DNA of 64,000 nt from Alkalimonas delamerensis (lineage in GTDB: Bacteria; Pseudomonadota; Gammaproteobacteria; Enterobacterales; Alteromonadaceae), in assembly GCF_030717955.1 (NCBI RefSeq), contig NZ_JAUZVY010000002.1, positions 682,001-746,000 on the forward strand, read 5' to 3'. Positions 42,724 through 52,794 of this stretch are shown here, in pieces. Both the position numbers and the translations under genes were made by a program. Position 1 is the stretch's first letter. Every line of letters starts with the position of its first letter. The notes below the pieces were generated by a model that saw only the letters and a list, made by a program, of their open reading frames with translations, was not told the origin of the DNA and made no database searches.

Positions 42724-45123
42724 TTAGAAGAAAGTGTAATCAATTCGCATCGTTACTGAACGTTCATCGGCGTACAACACATTCAGATTGTTTGTGCTGC
42801 CTGAGCGAGTTCGCGCCTGACGGAACAACTCAATTTCGTTGTCGAATAAATTGTTGATAAAGACACTTAATCGCAAGTTATCATTCAGCTCCATGCGACC
42901 AGACAGGTTGACTCTCCGATAAGCATCCGATGTATCCGCACCATCTTCGCGCGCGTTGAAGTGTGAGTTGTAGGTTCCATAAGCCTCAAAATCCAGGCGC
43001 ACAAAAGTTTGCTTGCCAAATAGATTCAACCCTTTGTCCAACCCGATATAGGCATTGTACTTAGGCACCTGGGTCATATTCTGACCCGCTTGAGCTTGCA
43101 ATGAAGGAACATCATCCAGCAGCTTAGCATCGGTGTAAGACGCGTTGAAGACCAAGTCTAAATCGTTGACAAAGCTGTACTTACTTTCCCACTCAAAACC
43201 ACGTGAACGTGCTTTAGCAGCATTCGCCGTGTAGCTAAAGCCACAGGTGGGCATGTAAACGCTGGCCCATACATCAGACCAATTAATCTGATAGATGGCG
43301 GATGAAAACTGGAAATTACCAGTATTCATCTTCAAACCAATTTCATAATTATCGATGGAATCTGAAGTGTAACGCTCTTGGTAACCTTCAGCAAAAGGAT
43401 CATTACGGCAAGCATTCGCCAAAGGTGCATTGTTTCCACCCGGACGGTAACCCTCTGAATACAATGCATACACAGACATTTTGCCAGAATCCGGTAACCA
43501 GGCAACACTCACTTTTTTACGATTACCAGACTCTTCCCCACCACTGAGAACAGTCCTACCCTCGCGAGCCTCCCAAATACCGGAGTAACCAAAAGAGGCA
43601 GAATCTTCTAGATCAAAATAACGAATACCTGCCGTCACTTCGAAACTACCGATGTTATCTGTCCGAATGGTATAACTGGCCTCACCAAACAACGCCTTTT
43701 CGACTGAGAAAGAACCATCGTAGTACAGGTTATAGTTTATACTTGGATCTCCATACCAGTACTCACCTAACTGTGCCACATTAAACACACCTAATTCACC
43801 CCAATAGCCTTCCCAGTCAACCCAGTCGTTCCAGTCAGAGAAAATAGCAATACTACGGGGATCACTTTCATGATACTGGAACTGACTGTTTGGAATATTT
43901 CCACGCCAACCTTTGTCATAAAAGGCACCAAGAGTCCACTTCAGGTTTTCTGTTTGGCCAATATCCTGGATACGGAACTCATGGGTCAAACGAGATGTTT
44001 TGTCATAGTTGATGATCCAGGTTTTGACCATATCAGCCATATCAAGGCGTGACCAGTTATCCAGCGAGTCCGAACGATTTTGGCGATAAGAGCCTGCATA
44101 AGTCACATCTGCAAAATTAAGAACATTGTCAAAGTTAGCACTTAGTGAAAACAGATTGGTTTCATTTTTTGACCAACCATCCAGACTCTCCCAAATCATG
44201 TACTTGCTGGGACGATTCGATGAAACATTTCCAAAGCACTCAGCTCGGCTTTGTCCTTCCGCACAAGGCGAGAAGCCATAATCAACATCGTAACCGTAGA
44301 TGGAATCCGGGTTCTCTGTGGTGTTGGCAAACAAGCGGCCAGTCGGGCGTGACAAGTCAGCAATTCGGGTACCCACAGTGCTGGACTGCACATTGTAGTA
44401 ACTGAGGTTAAAGCTGGTATCGTCATTCAGTTGCCATAAAAGCTGAGAACGCACATATTGATCTTCAACTTTGCGCTGTGTACCGGTTCCGGCATTCACA
44501 ATAGCACCGGGTTTATGACTGCTGTGTGCAGTAACCCGCATGGCAAGCGTGTCTTCAATCAAAGGCAGGTTGATTGCCGTCCAGGCCTGTAGATTCGTGC
44601 CATCGACATTTTTAGTTGAACGTGCTTGCACTGAAGCATTCAACTCGAAGGTATCGAGCATCGGCTTTTTGGTAATAACCCGAATGGTTCCACCAATGGC
44701 GTTTGAGCCCCATAAAGTTCCCTGCGGTCCGCGTAACACCTCAACCGCTTCGATGTCATACAAATCAACAAAGTTAAATGGGATATCGTCAGTAAACGAA
44801 GAGGTTGTCGACGGGGCTGCACTGTTTCCACCTGATAGCCCCCGCAAAATCAGCACGCCGGTCGGTGAGGCAGCACCTGCTAAAGTCCGTTGCAAATCGT
44901 CTTTAGTGATGAGGTTACGGTCCGCAATTTCCATCGCTGATACCGAGGAAACATTCATTGGAACTTCAATAATGGTTTCAACCCGCTTGCGCGAAGTCAC
45001 TGTAATCACTTCAACATTATCATCTGTCGCATCCATTTCATCAGCCATTAAAACTGAGGTAGAGGTTAACGACATAGCCCCGGCAAGGGCCGTGTAAACA
45101 AGAGATTTTTGAAAGGTGTGCAT
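42724..45123 (-). CDS. TonB-dependent outer-membrane receptor
   Basis: A 799-residue receptor with a signal peptide (core LVYTALAGAMSLTSTSVLMA). The plug domain has VEVLRGPQGTLWGSNAIGGT near residues 124-143, and the sequence ends with an aromatic (MRIDYTFF). Loop cysteines occur in pairs (CAEGQSRAEC), suggesting disulfides outside the cell. The ligand is not known and no metabolic neighbours give a hint. ATG 45123 has CAGGAACAAGCT before it. The frame is open to 45198, but that part is not a signal peptide. Base use looks a little more AT-rich than the flanking glnS and suc genes. Confidence 0.93.
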   Translation of the reverse strand: MHTFQKSLVYTALAGAMSLTSTSVLMADEMDATDDNVEVITVTSRKRVETIIEVPMNVSSVSAMEIADRNLITKDDLQRTLAGAASPTGVLILRGLSGGNSAAPSTTSSFTDDIPFNFVDLYDIEAVEVLRGPQGTLWGSNAIGGTIRVITKKPMLDTFELNASVQARSTKNVDGTNLQAWTAINLPLIEDTLAMRVTAHSSHKPGAIVNAGTGTQRKVEDQYVRSQLLWQLNDDTSFNLSYYNVQSSTVGTRIADLSRPTGRLFANTTENPDSIYGYDVDYGFSPCAEGQSRAECFGNVSSNRPSKYMIWESLDGWSKNETNLFSLSANFDNVLNFADVTYAGSYRQNRSDSLDNWSRLDMADMVKTWIINYDKTSRLTHEFRIQDIGQTENLKWTLGAFYDKGWRGNIPNSQFQYHESDPRSIAIFSDWNDWVDWEGYWGELGVFNVAQLGEYWYGDPSINYNLYYDGSFSVEKALFGEASYTIRTDNIGSFEVTAGIRYFDLEDSASFGYSGIWEAREGRTVLSGGEESGNRKKVSVAWLPDSGKMSVYALYSEGYRPGGNNAPLANACRNDPFAEGYQERYTSDSIDNYEIGLKMNTGNFQFSSAIYQINWSDVWASVYMPTCGFSYTANAAKARSRGFEWESKYSFVNDLDLVFNASYTDAKLLDDVPSLQAQAGQNMTQVPKYNAYIGLDKGLNLFGKQTFVRLDFEAYGTYNSHFNAREDGADTSDAYRRVNLSGRMELNDNLRLSVFINNLFDNEIELFRQARTRSGSTNNLNVLYADERSVTMRIDYTFF

Positions 45124-45286
45124 AGCTTGTTCCTGGTAGCTGTTCTTTGTATTTATAATCCGACTGTCACACTGAAAGCATTGGTGCAACAATCTCATAG
45201 TATATTGAACATCAAATTATGCAAGGGTTATACAATGAGAATTTTTTGTTTCAGTGATGGTTACATACTCCGACAAAAGTGACAAA

Positions 45287-45312
45287 AAAACCCGCTGAGT
45301 CAGCGGGTTTTT
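45287..45312 (-). terminator. Terminator of the sdh-suc operon
   Basis: A perfect stem CCCGCTGA/TCAGCGGG (45291-45298 with 45300-45307) flanked by A- and T-runs, just after the sucD stop. It can work in both directions. Confidence 0.92.
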
Positions 45313-45328
45313 AAAACAAAGCGTCAGC

Positions 45329-46201
45329 TTACCAACCAGTCAGTTCACGCAGTGCTTTGCCGATATCGGCCAGGGAGCGCACAGTTTTAACACCAGCGTC
45401 TTCCAGCGCGCGGAACTTATCATCGGCCGTGCCTTTACCACCAGAAATGATGGCACCAGCGTGGCCCATCCGCTTACCCGGAGGAGCGGTCACACCAGCA
45501 ATGTAAGAAACCACAGGCTTGGTCACATGCTCTTTGATGTAAGCAGCCGCTTCTTCTTCTGCGGTACCACCGATTTCACCGATCATCACGATGGCTTCGG
45601 TTTTCGGATCGTCCTGGAACAACTTCAGGATGTCGATGAAGTTTGAGCCTGGGATTGGGTCACCACCAATACCAACACAAGTCGACTGGCCAAAGCCTTC
45701 GTCGGTGGTTTGCTTGACCGCTTCATAGGTCAGGGTACCAGAGCGGGACACGATGCCCACTTTACCGGCTTTGTGGATATGGCCTGGCATGATGCCGATT
45801 TTGCACTCGTCCGGCGTGATCACGCCCGGGCAGTTTGGACCAATCATCCGCACGCCTTTACGGTCGATGTACTCTTTGGCAAACAGCATGTCGATGGTCG
45901 GGATACCTTCAGTGATACAAACGATCAGCTCAATACCCGCATCAGCTGCTTCCACAATGGCATCTTTACAAAATGGTGCTGGCACGTAGATCACAGTCGC
46001 AGTGGCGCCTGTGGCTTCTACCGCTTCACGCACGGTGTTGAATACCGGCAGGCCCAGATGGGTAGAACCACCTTTACCCGGGCTGACACCACCGACCATC
46101 TGCGTACCGTACTCGATAGCTTGCGTGGAGTGGAAAGTGCCCTGGCTGCCAGTGAAACCCTGACAGATCACCTTGGTGTCTTTGTTAATCAGAATGCTCA
46201 T
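45329..46201 (-). CDS. sucD: Succinyl-CoA synthetase alpha subunit
   Basis: A 290-residue subunit. It binds CoA through GFTGSQGTFHSTQAIEYGT and carries the phosphohistidine in MGHAGAIISGGKGTA (about residues 247-261). It works with SucC to convert succinyl-CoA to succinate with substrate-level phosphorylation. The start overlaps the sucC stop by one base (TAATG), giving equal, coupled synthesis. Last gene of the sdh-suc block. Confidence 0.98.
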   Translation of the reverse strand: MSILINKDTKVICQGFTGSQGTFHSTQAIEYGTQMVGGVSPGKGGSTHLGLPVFNTVREAVEATGATATVIYVPAPFCKDAIVEAADAGIELIVCITEGIPTIDMLFAKEYIDRKGVRMIGPNCPGVITPDECKIGIMPGHIHKAGKVGIVSRSGTLTYEAVKQTTDEGFGQSTCVGIGGDPIPGSNFIDILKLFQDDPKTEAIVMIGEIGGTAEEEAAAYIKEHVTKPVVSYIAGVTAPPGKRMGHAGAIISGGKGTADDKFRALEDAGVKTVRSLADIGKALRELTGW

Positions 46202-47367
46202 TAGTTGCCTCCTGCAGCTTTAACGACAGCCTGAGCCGCTTCGCTCAGTGAGTTGGCTGCAATGATGTTCAGACCGCTGTCTTGCAGCTTCTTCGCGCCC
46301 AGATCGGCATTGTTGCCTTCTAAGCGAACCACTACAGGCACATTGACACCCACTTCTTCCACAGCACCGATGATGCCTTCTGCGATCATGTCACAGCGCA
46401 CAATGCCACCGAAGATATTGACGAACACAGCTTTCACAGCAGAATCCGACAGGATGATTTTAAAGGCTTCAGAAACACGCTCTTTGGTCGCGCCACCGCC
46501 AACATCCAGGAAGTTAGCCGGCTTACCGCCGCTCAGCTTGACGATGTCCATGGTGCCCATGGCCAAACCAGCACCATTCACCATACAGCCGATGTTGCCT
46601 TCGAGTGCTACGTAGTTCAGTTCCCACTGAGCAGCACGGGCTTCACGCTCGTCTTCCTGCGATGGATCGTGGAAATCACGCAGCTTTGGCTGACGGTACA
46701 GCGCATTGCTGTCAACGACCAGCTTGGCATCCAGACAGTGCAGGTTGCCAGCAGAGGTGATCACCAGAGGGTTCACTTCGATCAGCGCAATGTCCAGATC
46801 AACGAACATCTGTGCCAGACCCAGGTAAATTTTAGTGAATTGCTTGATTTGCTCTGGGGTTAAGCCCAGCTTGAAACCAATTTCACGCGCCTGGAAAGGC
46901 TGAGCACCCACCAAAGGATCCACCGCAACCTTGATAATTTTTTCCGGGGTTTCTTCAGCCACTTTCTCGATGTCCACACCGCCTTCGGTCGATGCCATGA
47001 AGACAATACGACGGCTGGAGCGATCGACCACAGCACCCAAATAGAGTTCTTTCTCGATATCGGTGCAAGACTCAACCAGGATTTTGCTGACCGGTTGGCC
47101 TTTCTCATCAGTTTGGTAGGTCACCAGGTTTTTGCCCAGCCAGTGCTGCGCAAAATTACGAATTTCTTCTTTGGAAGAAACCAGTTTCACACCGCCCGCT
47201 TTACCGCGGCCACCAGCGTGAACCTGTGCTTTAACGACCCAGCGATTGCCACCAATACGGTCTGCAGCTTCAGCAGCAGCCTGAGGAGTTTCCTCCGCAA
47301 AGCCTTCAGAGACTGGTAACCCGTACTCGCGGAACAGCTGTTTTGCCTGATACTCGTGCAAATTCAT
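46201..47367 (-). CDS. sucC: Succinyl-CoA synthetase beta subunit
   Basis: A 388-residue ATP-grasp subunit, the exact family length. MNLHEYQAKQLFREYGLPV opens it, with nucleotide-binding blocks KAQVHAGGRGKAGGVKLV and IEVNPLVIT and the GGIVRCDMIAEGI loop. It pairs with SucD. A gap of 229 bases with a hairpin separates it from sucB, so it may have extra control. Confidence 0.98.
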   Translation of the reverse strand: MNLHEYQAKQLFREYGLPVSEGFAEETPQAAAEAADRIGGNRWVVKAQVHAGGRGKAGGVKLVSSKEEIRNFAQHWLGKNLVTYQTDEKGQPVSKILVESCTDIEKELYLGAVVDRSSRRIVFMASTEGGVDIEKVAEETPEKIIKVAVDPLVGAQPFQAREIGFKLGLTPEQIKQFTKIYLGLAQMFVDLDIALIEVNPLVITSAGNLHCLDAKLVVDSNALYRQPKLRDFHDPSQEDEREARAAQWELNYVALEGNIGCMVNGAGLAMGTMDIVKLSGGKPANFLDVGGGATKERVSEAFKIILSDSAVKAVFVNIFGGIVRCDMIAEGIIGAVEEVGVNVPVVVRLEGNNADLGAKKLQDSGLNIIAANSLSEAAQAVVKAAGGN

Positions 47368-47526
47368 GGCTATTTTCCGTTCTTTATGAATGAAAGCTGG
47401 CCTAATGGCACAGCCTGACCTACAGATCGGCGCATAGTATAGCGCTTCACTGCCTGATTCGGAATGCTACATACGTCTGACTGCAGCATTATTTCGCATT
47501 TTTTTGGCATAACAAGCCAAAACGAC

Positions 47527-47552
47527 GCGAGCAGTCACCAGGGACTGCTCGC
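47527..47552 (-). terminator. Hairpin between sucB and sucC, possible attenuator
   Basis: A perfect 10-bp stem GCGAGCAGTC/GACTGCTCGC (47527-47536 with 47543-47552). On the minus strand it is followed by only a short T-run (GTCGTTTT). It could partly terminate after sucB or stabilise the upstream mRNA end. The rest of 47368-47596 holds no gene. Confidence 0.5.
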
Positions 47553-47596
47553 ATGACCACTGAAGGTTAAAGCAAGCTTTAACCCGGTTGCGGTTG

Positions 47597-49126
47597 TTAG
47601 ATATCCAGCAAGATACGGGTTGGGTCTTCCAGCAACTCTTTAATGGTTACCAGGAAACCGACCGACTCTTTGCCATCGATGATGCGGTGATCGTACGACA
47701 GCGCCAGATACATCATTGGCAGGATCTCAATCTTGCCATCCACCACCATGGCACGATCCTGGATCTTATGCATACCAAGGATAGCAGATTGTGGTGGGTT
47801 GATGATGGGGGTGGACATCAGGGAACCAAAAACACCACCGTTGGTGATGGTGAAATTACCGCCTTGCAGATCATCCATCGACAATTTGCCATCGCGGCCC
47901 TTGATGGCCAAATCTTTGATGGCTTTTTCACTTTCAGCCAGGTTCATCTTGTCGCAGTCACGCAGTACCGGCGTGACCAGGCCGCGCGGCGTTGAAACCG
48001 CAATGCTGATGTCAAAGTAGTTGTGGTAAACGATATCGTCACCGTCGATGCAAGCGTTGACTTCCGGGAAGCGCTTCAAAGCTTCGGTTACGGCTTTGAC
48101 GTAGAAAGACATAAAGCCTAAGCGAATGCCATGGCGCTTCTCGAAAACCTCCTGGTACTGCTTGCGCAGATCCATAATTGGCTTCATGTTGACTTCGTTG
48201 AAAGTCGTCAGCATGGCGGTGGAGTTTTTCGCATCCAGCAAGCGGTTGGCAATGGTTTTACGCAGCCGCGTCATCGGTACGCGCTTCTGAGTCCGATCGC
48301 CACTGACCGGCGCAGGCGCTGCAGCCGCAGGCTTGGCAGCGTCTTTGCTACCAGCAGAAGCCAGGTGTTTTTCCACATCTTCTTTGGTAACGCGGCCATT
48401 CTTGCCACTGCCTTTAATTTTGCTGGCATCCAGACCTTTTTCAGCAATCAGGCGACGGACCGACGGGCTCAGCGCATCGTCGCTGCCCTCATCAGCTGCG
48501 TCGGCTTTGCTTTCTGTTTTGCTTTCAGCTTTGGCGTCTGATTTGCTTTCAGACTTGGCTGGGGCCGCACCGGCTTCCAGCTTACCAATCACCTGCTCAG
48601 CCTGAACGGTCGCGCCGGTATCTTCCAGGATCTCGCCCATCACACCATCGGCCTGAGCGACCACTTCCAGTACCACTTTGTCGGTTTCAATATCGACCAG
48701 GACCTGGTCGCGGGTCACAGCTTCCCCTGGCTTAACATGCCAGGTGGCGATGGTTGCATCAGCTACGGATTCAGGAAGTACAGGTACTTGAATGTCCACT
48801 TGTTCACCTTTTGCGGATTGTTCAGTTTGAGAGGATTGCGCTGGTGCATCTTCACCAGCTGCAGAAGTTTTTTCAGTGCCAGCGGCTTTACCACCAGCAC
48901 CCAATGTTGCTAAAACTTGCTCGGCGGTGACGGTATCACCCTCCTGATGCTGGATGGACTCAATAACCCCATCTTCCGGAGCCGCGACTTCCAGCACCAC
49001 TTTATCGGTTTCAATGTCCACCACGATTTGATCGCGACTGACCGAATCGCCTTCTGCCACATGCCACTTGGCCACAGTTGCATCAGCAACCGACTCGGGC
49101 AGGACTGGTACTTTAATATCCGCCAT
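47597..49126 (-). CDS. sucB: 2-oxoglutarate dehydrogenase E2, dihydrolipoyl succinyltransferase, with two lipoyl domains
   Basis: A 509-residue protein. Two lipoyl domains stand in tandem, each with the DIETDKVVLEV lipoylation site (Lys42 and Lys150). They are joined by an Ala/Ser/Glu-rich linker, then a peripheral subunit-binding domain (SPSVRRLIAEKGLDASKIKG) and the catalytic domain with SYDHRIIDGKE near the C-terminus. E. coli SucB has about 405 residues and a single lipoyl domain, so an extra domain is the clear difference. It forms the core of the complex with SucA and Lpd; lpd is not in the window. The start overlaps the sucA stop by one base. Confidence 0.96.
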   Translation of the reverse strand: MADIKVPVLPESVADATVAKWHVAEGDSVSRDQIVVDIETDKVVLEVAAPEDGVIESIQHQEGDTVTAEQVLATLGAGGKAAGTEKTSAAGEDAPAQSSQTEQSAKGEQVDIQVPVLPESVADATIATWHVKPGEAVTRDQVLVDIETDKVVLEVVAQADGVMGEILEDTGATVQAEQVIGKLEAGAAPAKSESKSDAKAESKTESKADAADEGSDDALSPSVRRLIAEKGLDASKIKGSGKNGRVTKEDVEKHLASAGSKDAAKPAAAAPAPVSGDRTQKRVPMTRLRKTIANRLLDAKNSTAMLTTFNEVNMKPIMDLRKQYQEVFEKRHGIRLGFMSFYVKAVTEALKRFPEVNACIDGDDIVYHNYFDISIAVSTPRGLVTPVLRDCDKMNLAESEKAIKDLAIKGRDGKLSMDDLQGGNFTITNGGVFGSLMSTPIINPPQSAILGMHKIQDRAMVVDGKIEILPMMYLALSYDHRIIDGKESVGFLVTIKELLEDPTRILLDI

Positions 49127-51951
49127 TACTTTTCCTCGTGATTCAGCGTCAGAGCATCGTTGATCAGTGCTTGCTGCTGTTTGTTGTGCACAGACAAATA
49201 ACCAACAGCCGGTGAAGACGAAGCTTCACGACCAGCGTACGTCAGATAACCAGCTTTACCAATGGCATGACGGAAGTGGTGTTGACTGCAATACCAGGCG
49301 CCCTGGTTTTGTGGCTCTTCCTGACACCAGACGTAGTCGGTAACATGGCTGTACTGAGACAAAATTTGCGCCATTTCATCGTGCGGGAATGGGTAGAGCT
49401 GCTCAACCCGGATGATGGCGATATCGGTGATCTCACGCTTACGGCGCTCTTCCAGCAGCTCGTAATACACTTTACCACTGCAGAACACCACCCGCTTCAC
49501 ATCAGCCGGTTTGATGTCGTCAATTTCACCAATCACATTGTAGTAGCGGCCAGAAGCCAGCTCTTCCAGGGTGGAGGTGGCCAACGGATGACGCAGCAAG
49601 GACTTGGGTGACATCACAATCAAAGGACGACGCATTGGCCGCACTTGCTGACGGCGGATCATGTTAAAGACCTGCGCCGGTGTGGTCGGTATGCAGACTT
49701 GCATGTTGTGATCGGCACAAAGCTGTAGGAAACGCTCCAAACGGGCTGACGAGTGCTCAGGCCCCTGCCCTTCATAGCCATGCGGCAGCAACAAAGTCAG
49801 GCCGCACAAACGTCCCCACTTTTGCTCACCCGAGCTAAGGAACTGGTCAATCACCACCTGAGCGCCGTTGGCAAAATCACCGAACTGGCCTTCCCAGATC
49901 ACCAGTGCACGTGGCTCAGCGGTGGCATAGCCATACTCAAATGCCAATACGGCTTCTTCCGACAAAGCCGAATCGTACACCTGGAACGGGCCTTGTTTAT
50001 CTGAGATGTGCTCCAGTGGCACATAGGTACTGCCATCGGTCTGATTGTGCAGCACCGCATGGCGATGGAAGAAGGTACCACGCCCAGAGTCCTGCCCAAC
50101 AATACGGATACGGCTGCCTTCATCGACAACAGAGGCATAGGCCAGAATTTCAGCAAAACCCCAATCGATTTTCTTATCGCCTTTCAGCATCTTGGCACGG
50201 TCTTCGTACACCCGGCCAACCTGGCGCTGCAACGTATGACTGGCCGGAATATCGATGGCACGCTCACCCAGCGCTACCAACTGCTCCAGTGGCATGCTGG
50301 CATCGTATGCACTGTCCCAATCGTGATTTAAGAATGGGGTCCAATCCACCGAGCTGGTGTGGTCCATCTGACGCCACTCATCCACCACGCAGTCGCCTTT
50401 GTCGAGTGCATCGCGGTAGCCATCCATCATGGCTTTGACATCGTCATCGCTCAGCAAGCCTTCACGACGCAATTGGTCAGCGTAAAGCTCACGCGGCGTT
50501 GGGTGTTTTTTGATTTTTTGATACATCAACGGCTGAGTCGCATTCGGCTCATCGGCTTCGTTATGACCATTGCGGCGGTAACACACCAGATCGATGACCA
50601 CATCGCGCTTAAAGGTGTTGCGGTAATCCACCGCCAGCTGAGAAACCAGCACCACAGCTTCCGGATCGTCGCCATTGACATGGAAGATGGGTGCCTGCAC
50701 CATCTTAGCGATATCGGTACAGTATTCTGTGGAGCGGGTATCTTCGCGGTTTGAAGTGGTAAAGCCCACCTGGTTGTTGATGACAATGCGAACGGTGCCC
50801 CCCACTTTAAAAGCACGGGTTTGCGAAATATTGAAGGTCTCCGCCACCACCCCCTGACCGGCAAAGGCCGAGTCACCATGAATGGTGATAGGCAGCGCCT
50901 GAGTACCATCGCTGCAACCACGGCGATCCAGACGAGCACGCACCGAGCCCATCACCACCGGATTCACAATTTCCAAATGCGACGGGTTAAAGGCCAAAGC
51001 CAGGTGGACATTGCCGCCTGCGGTGGCAAAGTCGGATGAGAAGCCCATGTGGTACTTCACATCGCCAGCACCCACCACAGTGTATTTGCCGGCAAACTCA
51101 TCGAACAAATCCGATGGATTTTTGCCAAGCACATTGATTAAGGTATTTAAACGACCGCGGTGTGCCATGCCAATCACACAATCTTTAGCACCCTGCTCCC
51201 CAGCACGGTGGATCATGGTTTTCAGCATTGGGATCATCGCATCGCCACCTTCCAGGCCAAAGCGCTTGGCACCCGGAAACTTCGAACCCAGGTACTTTTC
51301 CAGGCCATCGGCAGCAATCAGGTTTTTCAGAATGCGGGTCTTGGTTTCTTTATCAAACGAAGGTGTGGAGTGAATGCTCTCAAGCCGCTGTTGGATCCAC
51401 CGCTTTTCATCGGTCGAAACGATGTGCATGTACTCGGCACCAATGGAACCGCAGTAGGTTTTTTCCAGTGCCTTGTGCAAATCACCCAGTTTCATTTTTT
51501 CAGGACCACCGGCGAATGATCCAACATGGAACTCTGTATCGTAATCAGCTTCAGACAAGTCGTGATACGACAGTTCCAGATCGCGTACCCGAGGCTGTTT
51601 CCATAAATCCAGAGGGTCCAACCGGGCATGCTGATGCCCACGGAAACGATAGGAGTTAATCAGTTGCAGTACCTTGACCTGACGGGAATCCGCCGCCTGA
51701 GCACCCTGCACCGTCACGACTTCACGGTGTTTGTTGCGGGCCAATTCGGCAAATTGCTGTCGGATGTCCGTGTGACGGACCTCCAAATCGACGCCGTCAA
51801 GTTTCGGCAGCTGAGCAAAAAACTCTCGCCATTCATCCCCTACGCTGGTAGGTTCTGCCAAATAGGATTCATACAGCTCATCAACATAGGCCATGTTGCC
51901 ACCGCCCAGATGAGACGACTCCAGCCAAGCCTTCATCACACCTTCGTGCAT
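49126..51951 (-). CDS. sucA: 2-oxoglutarate dehydrogenase E1 component
   Basis: A 941-residue thiamine-diphosphate enzyme that decarboxylates 2-oxoglutarate and passes the succinyl group to SucB. The N-terminal MHEGVMKAWLESSHLGGGN matches the E. coli start. The ThDP/Mg site appears as GDSAFAGQGVVAET and the substrate-binding His residues are in IGMAHRGRLNTL. It follows sdhB after 111 bases, and it is probably in the same transcript. Confidence 0.98.
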   Translation of the reverse strand: MHEGVMKAWLESSHLGGGNMAYVDELYESYLAEPTSVGDEWREFFAQLPKLDGVDLEVRHTDIRQQFAELARNKHREVVTVQGAQAADSRQVKVLQLINSYRFRGHQHARLDPLDLWKQPRVRDLELSYHDLSEADYDTEFHVGSFAGGPEKMKLGDLHKALEKTYCGSIGAEYMHIVSTDEKRWIQQRLESIHSTPSFDKETKTRILKNLIAADGLEKYLGSKFPGAKRFGLEGGDAMIPMLKTMIHRAGEQGAKDCVIGMAHRGRLNTLINVLGKNPSDLFDEFAGKYTVVGAGDVKYHMGFSSDFATAGGNVHLALAFNPSHLEIVNPVVMGSVRARLDRRGCSDGTQALPITIHGDSAFAGQGVVAETFNISQTRAFKVGGTVRIVINNQVGFTTSNREDTRSTEYCTDIAKMVQAPIFHVNGDDPEAVVLVSQLAVDYRNTFKRDVVIDLVCYRRNGHNEADEPNATQPLMYQKIKKHPTPRELYADQLRREGLLSDDDVKAMMDGYRDALDKGDCVVDEWRQMDHTSSVDWTPFLNHDWDSAYDASMPLEQLVALGERAIDIPASHTLQRQVGRVYEDRAKMLKGDKKIDWGFAEILAYASVVDEGSRIRIVGQDSGRGTFFHRHAVLHNQTDGSTYVPLEHISDKQGPFQVYDSALSEEAVLAFEYGYATAEPRALVIWEGQFGDFANGAQVVIDQFLSSGEQKWGRLCGLTLLLPHGYEGQGPEHSSARLERFLQLCADHNMQVCIPTTPAQVFNMIRRQQVRPMRRPLIVMSPKSLLRHPLATSTLEELASGRYYNVIGEIDDIKPADVKRVVFCSGKVYYELLEERRKREITDIAIIRVEQLYPFPHDEMAQILSQYSHVTDYVWCQEEPQNQGAWYCSQHHFRHAIGKAGYLTYAGREASSSPAVGYLSVHNKQQQALINDALTLNHEEK

Positions 51952-52062
51952 TTAGTTTCCCTTATTTCTGCGCACCTGGAAAAAAACGGCAAAAAACGAA
52001 CAGTATAGCCTCTGTACCATTCGTTGATTGCGTGCATCAGTTACTTGCTCAACAGGGGCGCT

Positions 52063-52782
52063 TTACAGCGCCCGGCTTAACAACATGGATTTGATCTGGC
52101 CAATGGCCTTGGTCGGGTTCAGGCCTTTCGGACAAACGTTGACACAATTCATAATGCCATGACAGCGGAATACGCTAAAGGCATCATCCAGGTCGTTCAA
52201 ACGCTCTTCGGTCGCGGTATCGCGGCTGTCTGCCAGGAAACGGTAAGCATGCAGCAAACCGGCCGGGCCAATGAACTTATCCGGATTCCACCAGAACGAC
52301 GGGCACGAGGTCGAACAACAAGCACACAAGATGCACTCGTACAGTCCATCCAGCTTAGCCCGCTCTTCCGGCGACTGCAAAAACTCACCTGCGGGTGGCA
52401 GTTTGCTGTCGTTGATTAAGTAGGGCTTCACTTTCTCGTACTGGGTGTAGAACTGGCTCATATCGACCACCAGATCGCGCACCACAGGCAGTCCCGGCAA
52501 AGGCCGGATGACAATTTTGCCACCCTTTAAGCCAACAGCCGACAACGGAGTGATACAAGCCAGGCCATTCTTGCCGTTCATGTTCAGGCCATCGGAGCCG
52601 CAAACGCCCTCACGGCAAGAGCGGCGGAACGACAAGGTTGGGTCCTGTTCTTTCAATTTTAACAGTGCATCCAGCACCATCATGTCCCGGCCTTCCGGGT
52701 TGTCCAGCGTGTAATCCTGCATGCGAGGTGCATTATCGACATCAGGGTTGTAACGATAGACGGAGAATACTAACTTCTTCAT
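52063..52782 (-). CDS. sdhB: Succinate dehydrogenase iron-sulfur subunit
   Basis: A 239-residue protein with the three cluster-binding Cys groups: SCREGVCGSDGLNMNGKNGLAC for 2Fe-2S, CILCACCSTSCPSFWWN for 4Fe-4S, and CRFC-like RCHGIMNCVNVCPKGLNP for the 3Fe-4S/4Fe-4S ligands. It carries electrons from SdhA to the quinone site. It begins 12 bases after sdhA. Confidence 0.98.
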   Translation of the reverse strand: MKKLVFSVYRYNPDVDNAPRMQDYTLDNPEGRDMMVLDALLKLKEQDPTLSFRRSCREGVCGSDGLNMNGKNGLACITPLSAVGLKGGKIVIRPLPGLPVVRDLVVDMSQFYTQYEKVKPYLINDSKLPPAGEFLQSPEERAKLDGLYECILCACCSTSCPSFWWNPDKFIGPAGLLHAYRFLADSRDTATEERLNDLDDAFSVFRCHGIMNCVNVCPKGLNPTKAIGQIKSMLLSRAL

Positions 52783-52794
52783 CGCATGGCCCTC

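Noticed and set aside
42724..45123. Horizontal transfer of the second TonB-dependent receptor
   Set aside because: Base use looks slightly more AT-rich by eye, but no mobile element, tRNA junction or repeat flanks it, and I cannot compute composition properly.
45271..45284. CGACAAAAGTGA resembling the activator palindrome
   Set aside because: One half does not match and it sits at the edge of the sucD terminator, not before a gene start.
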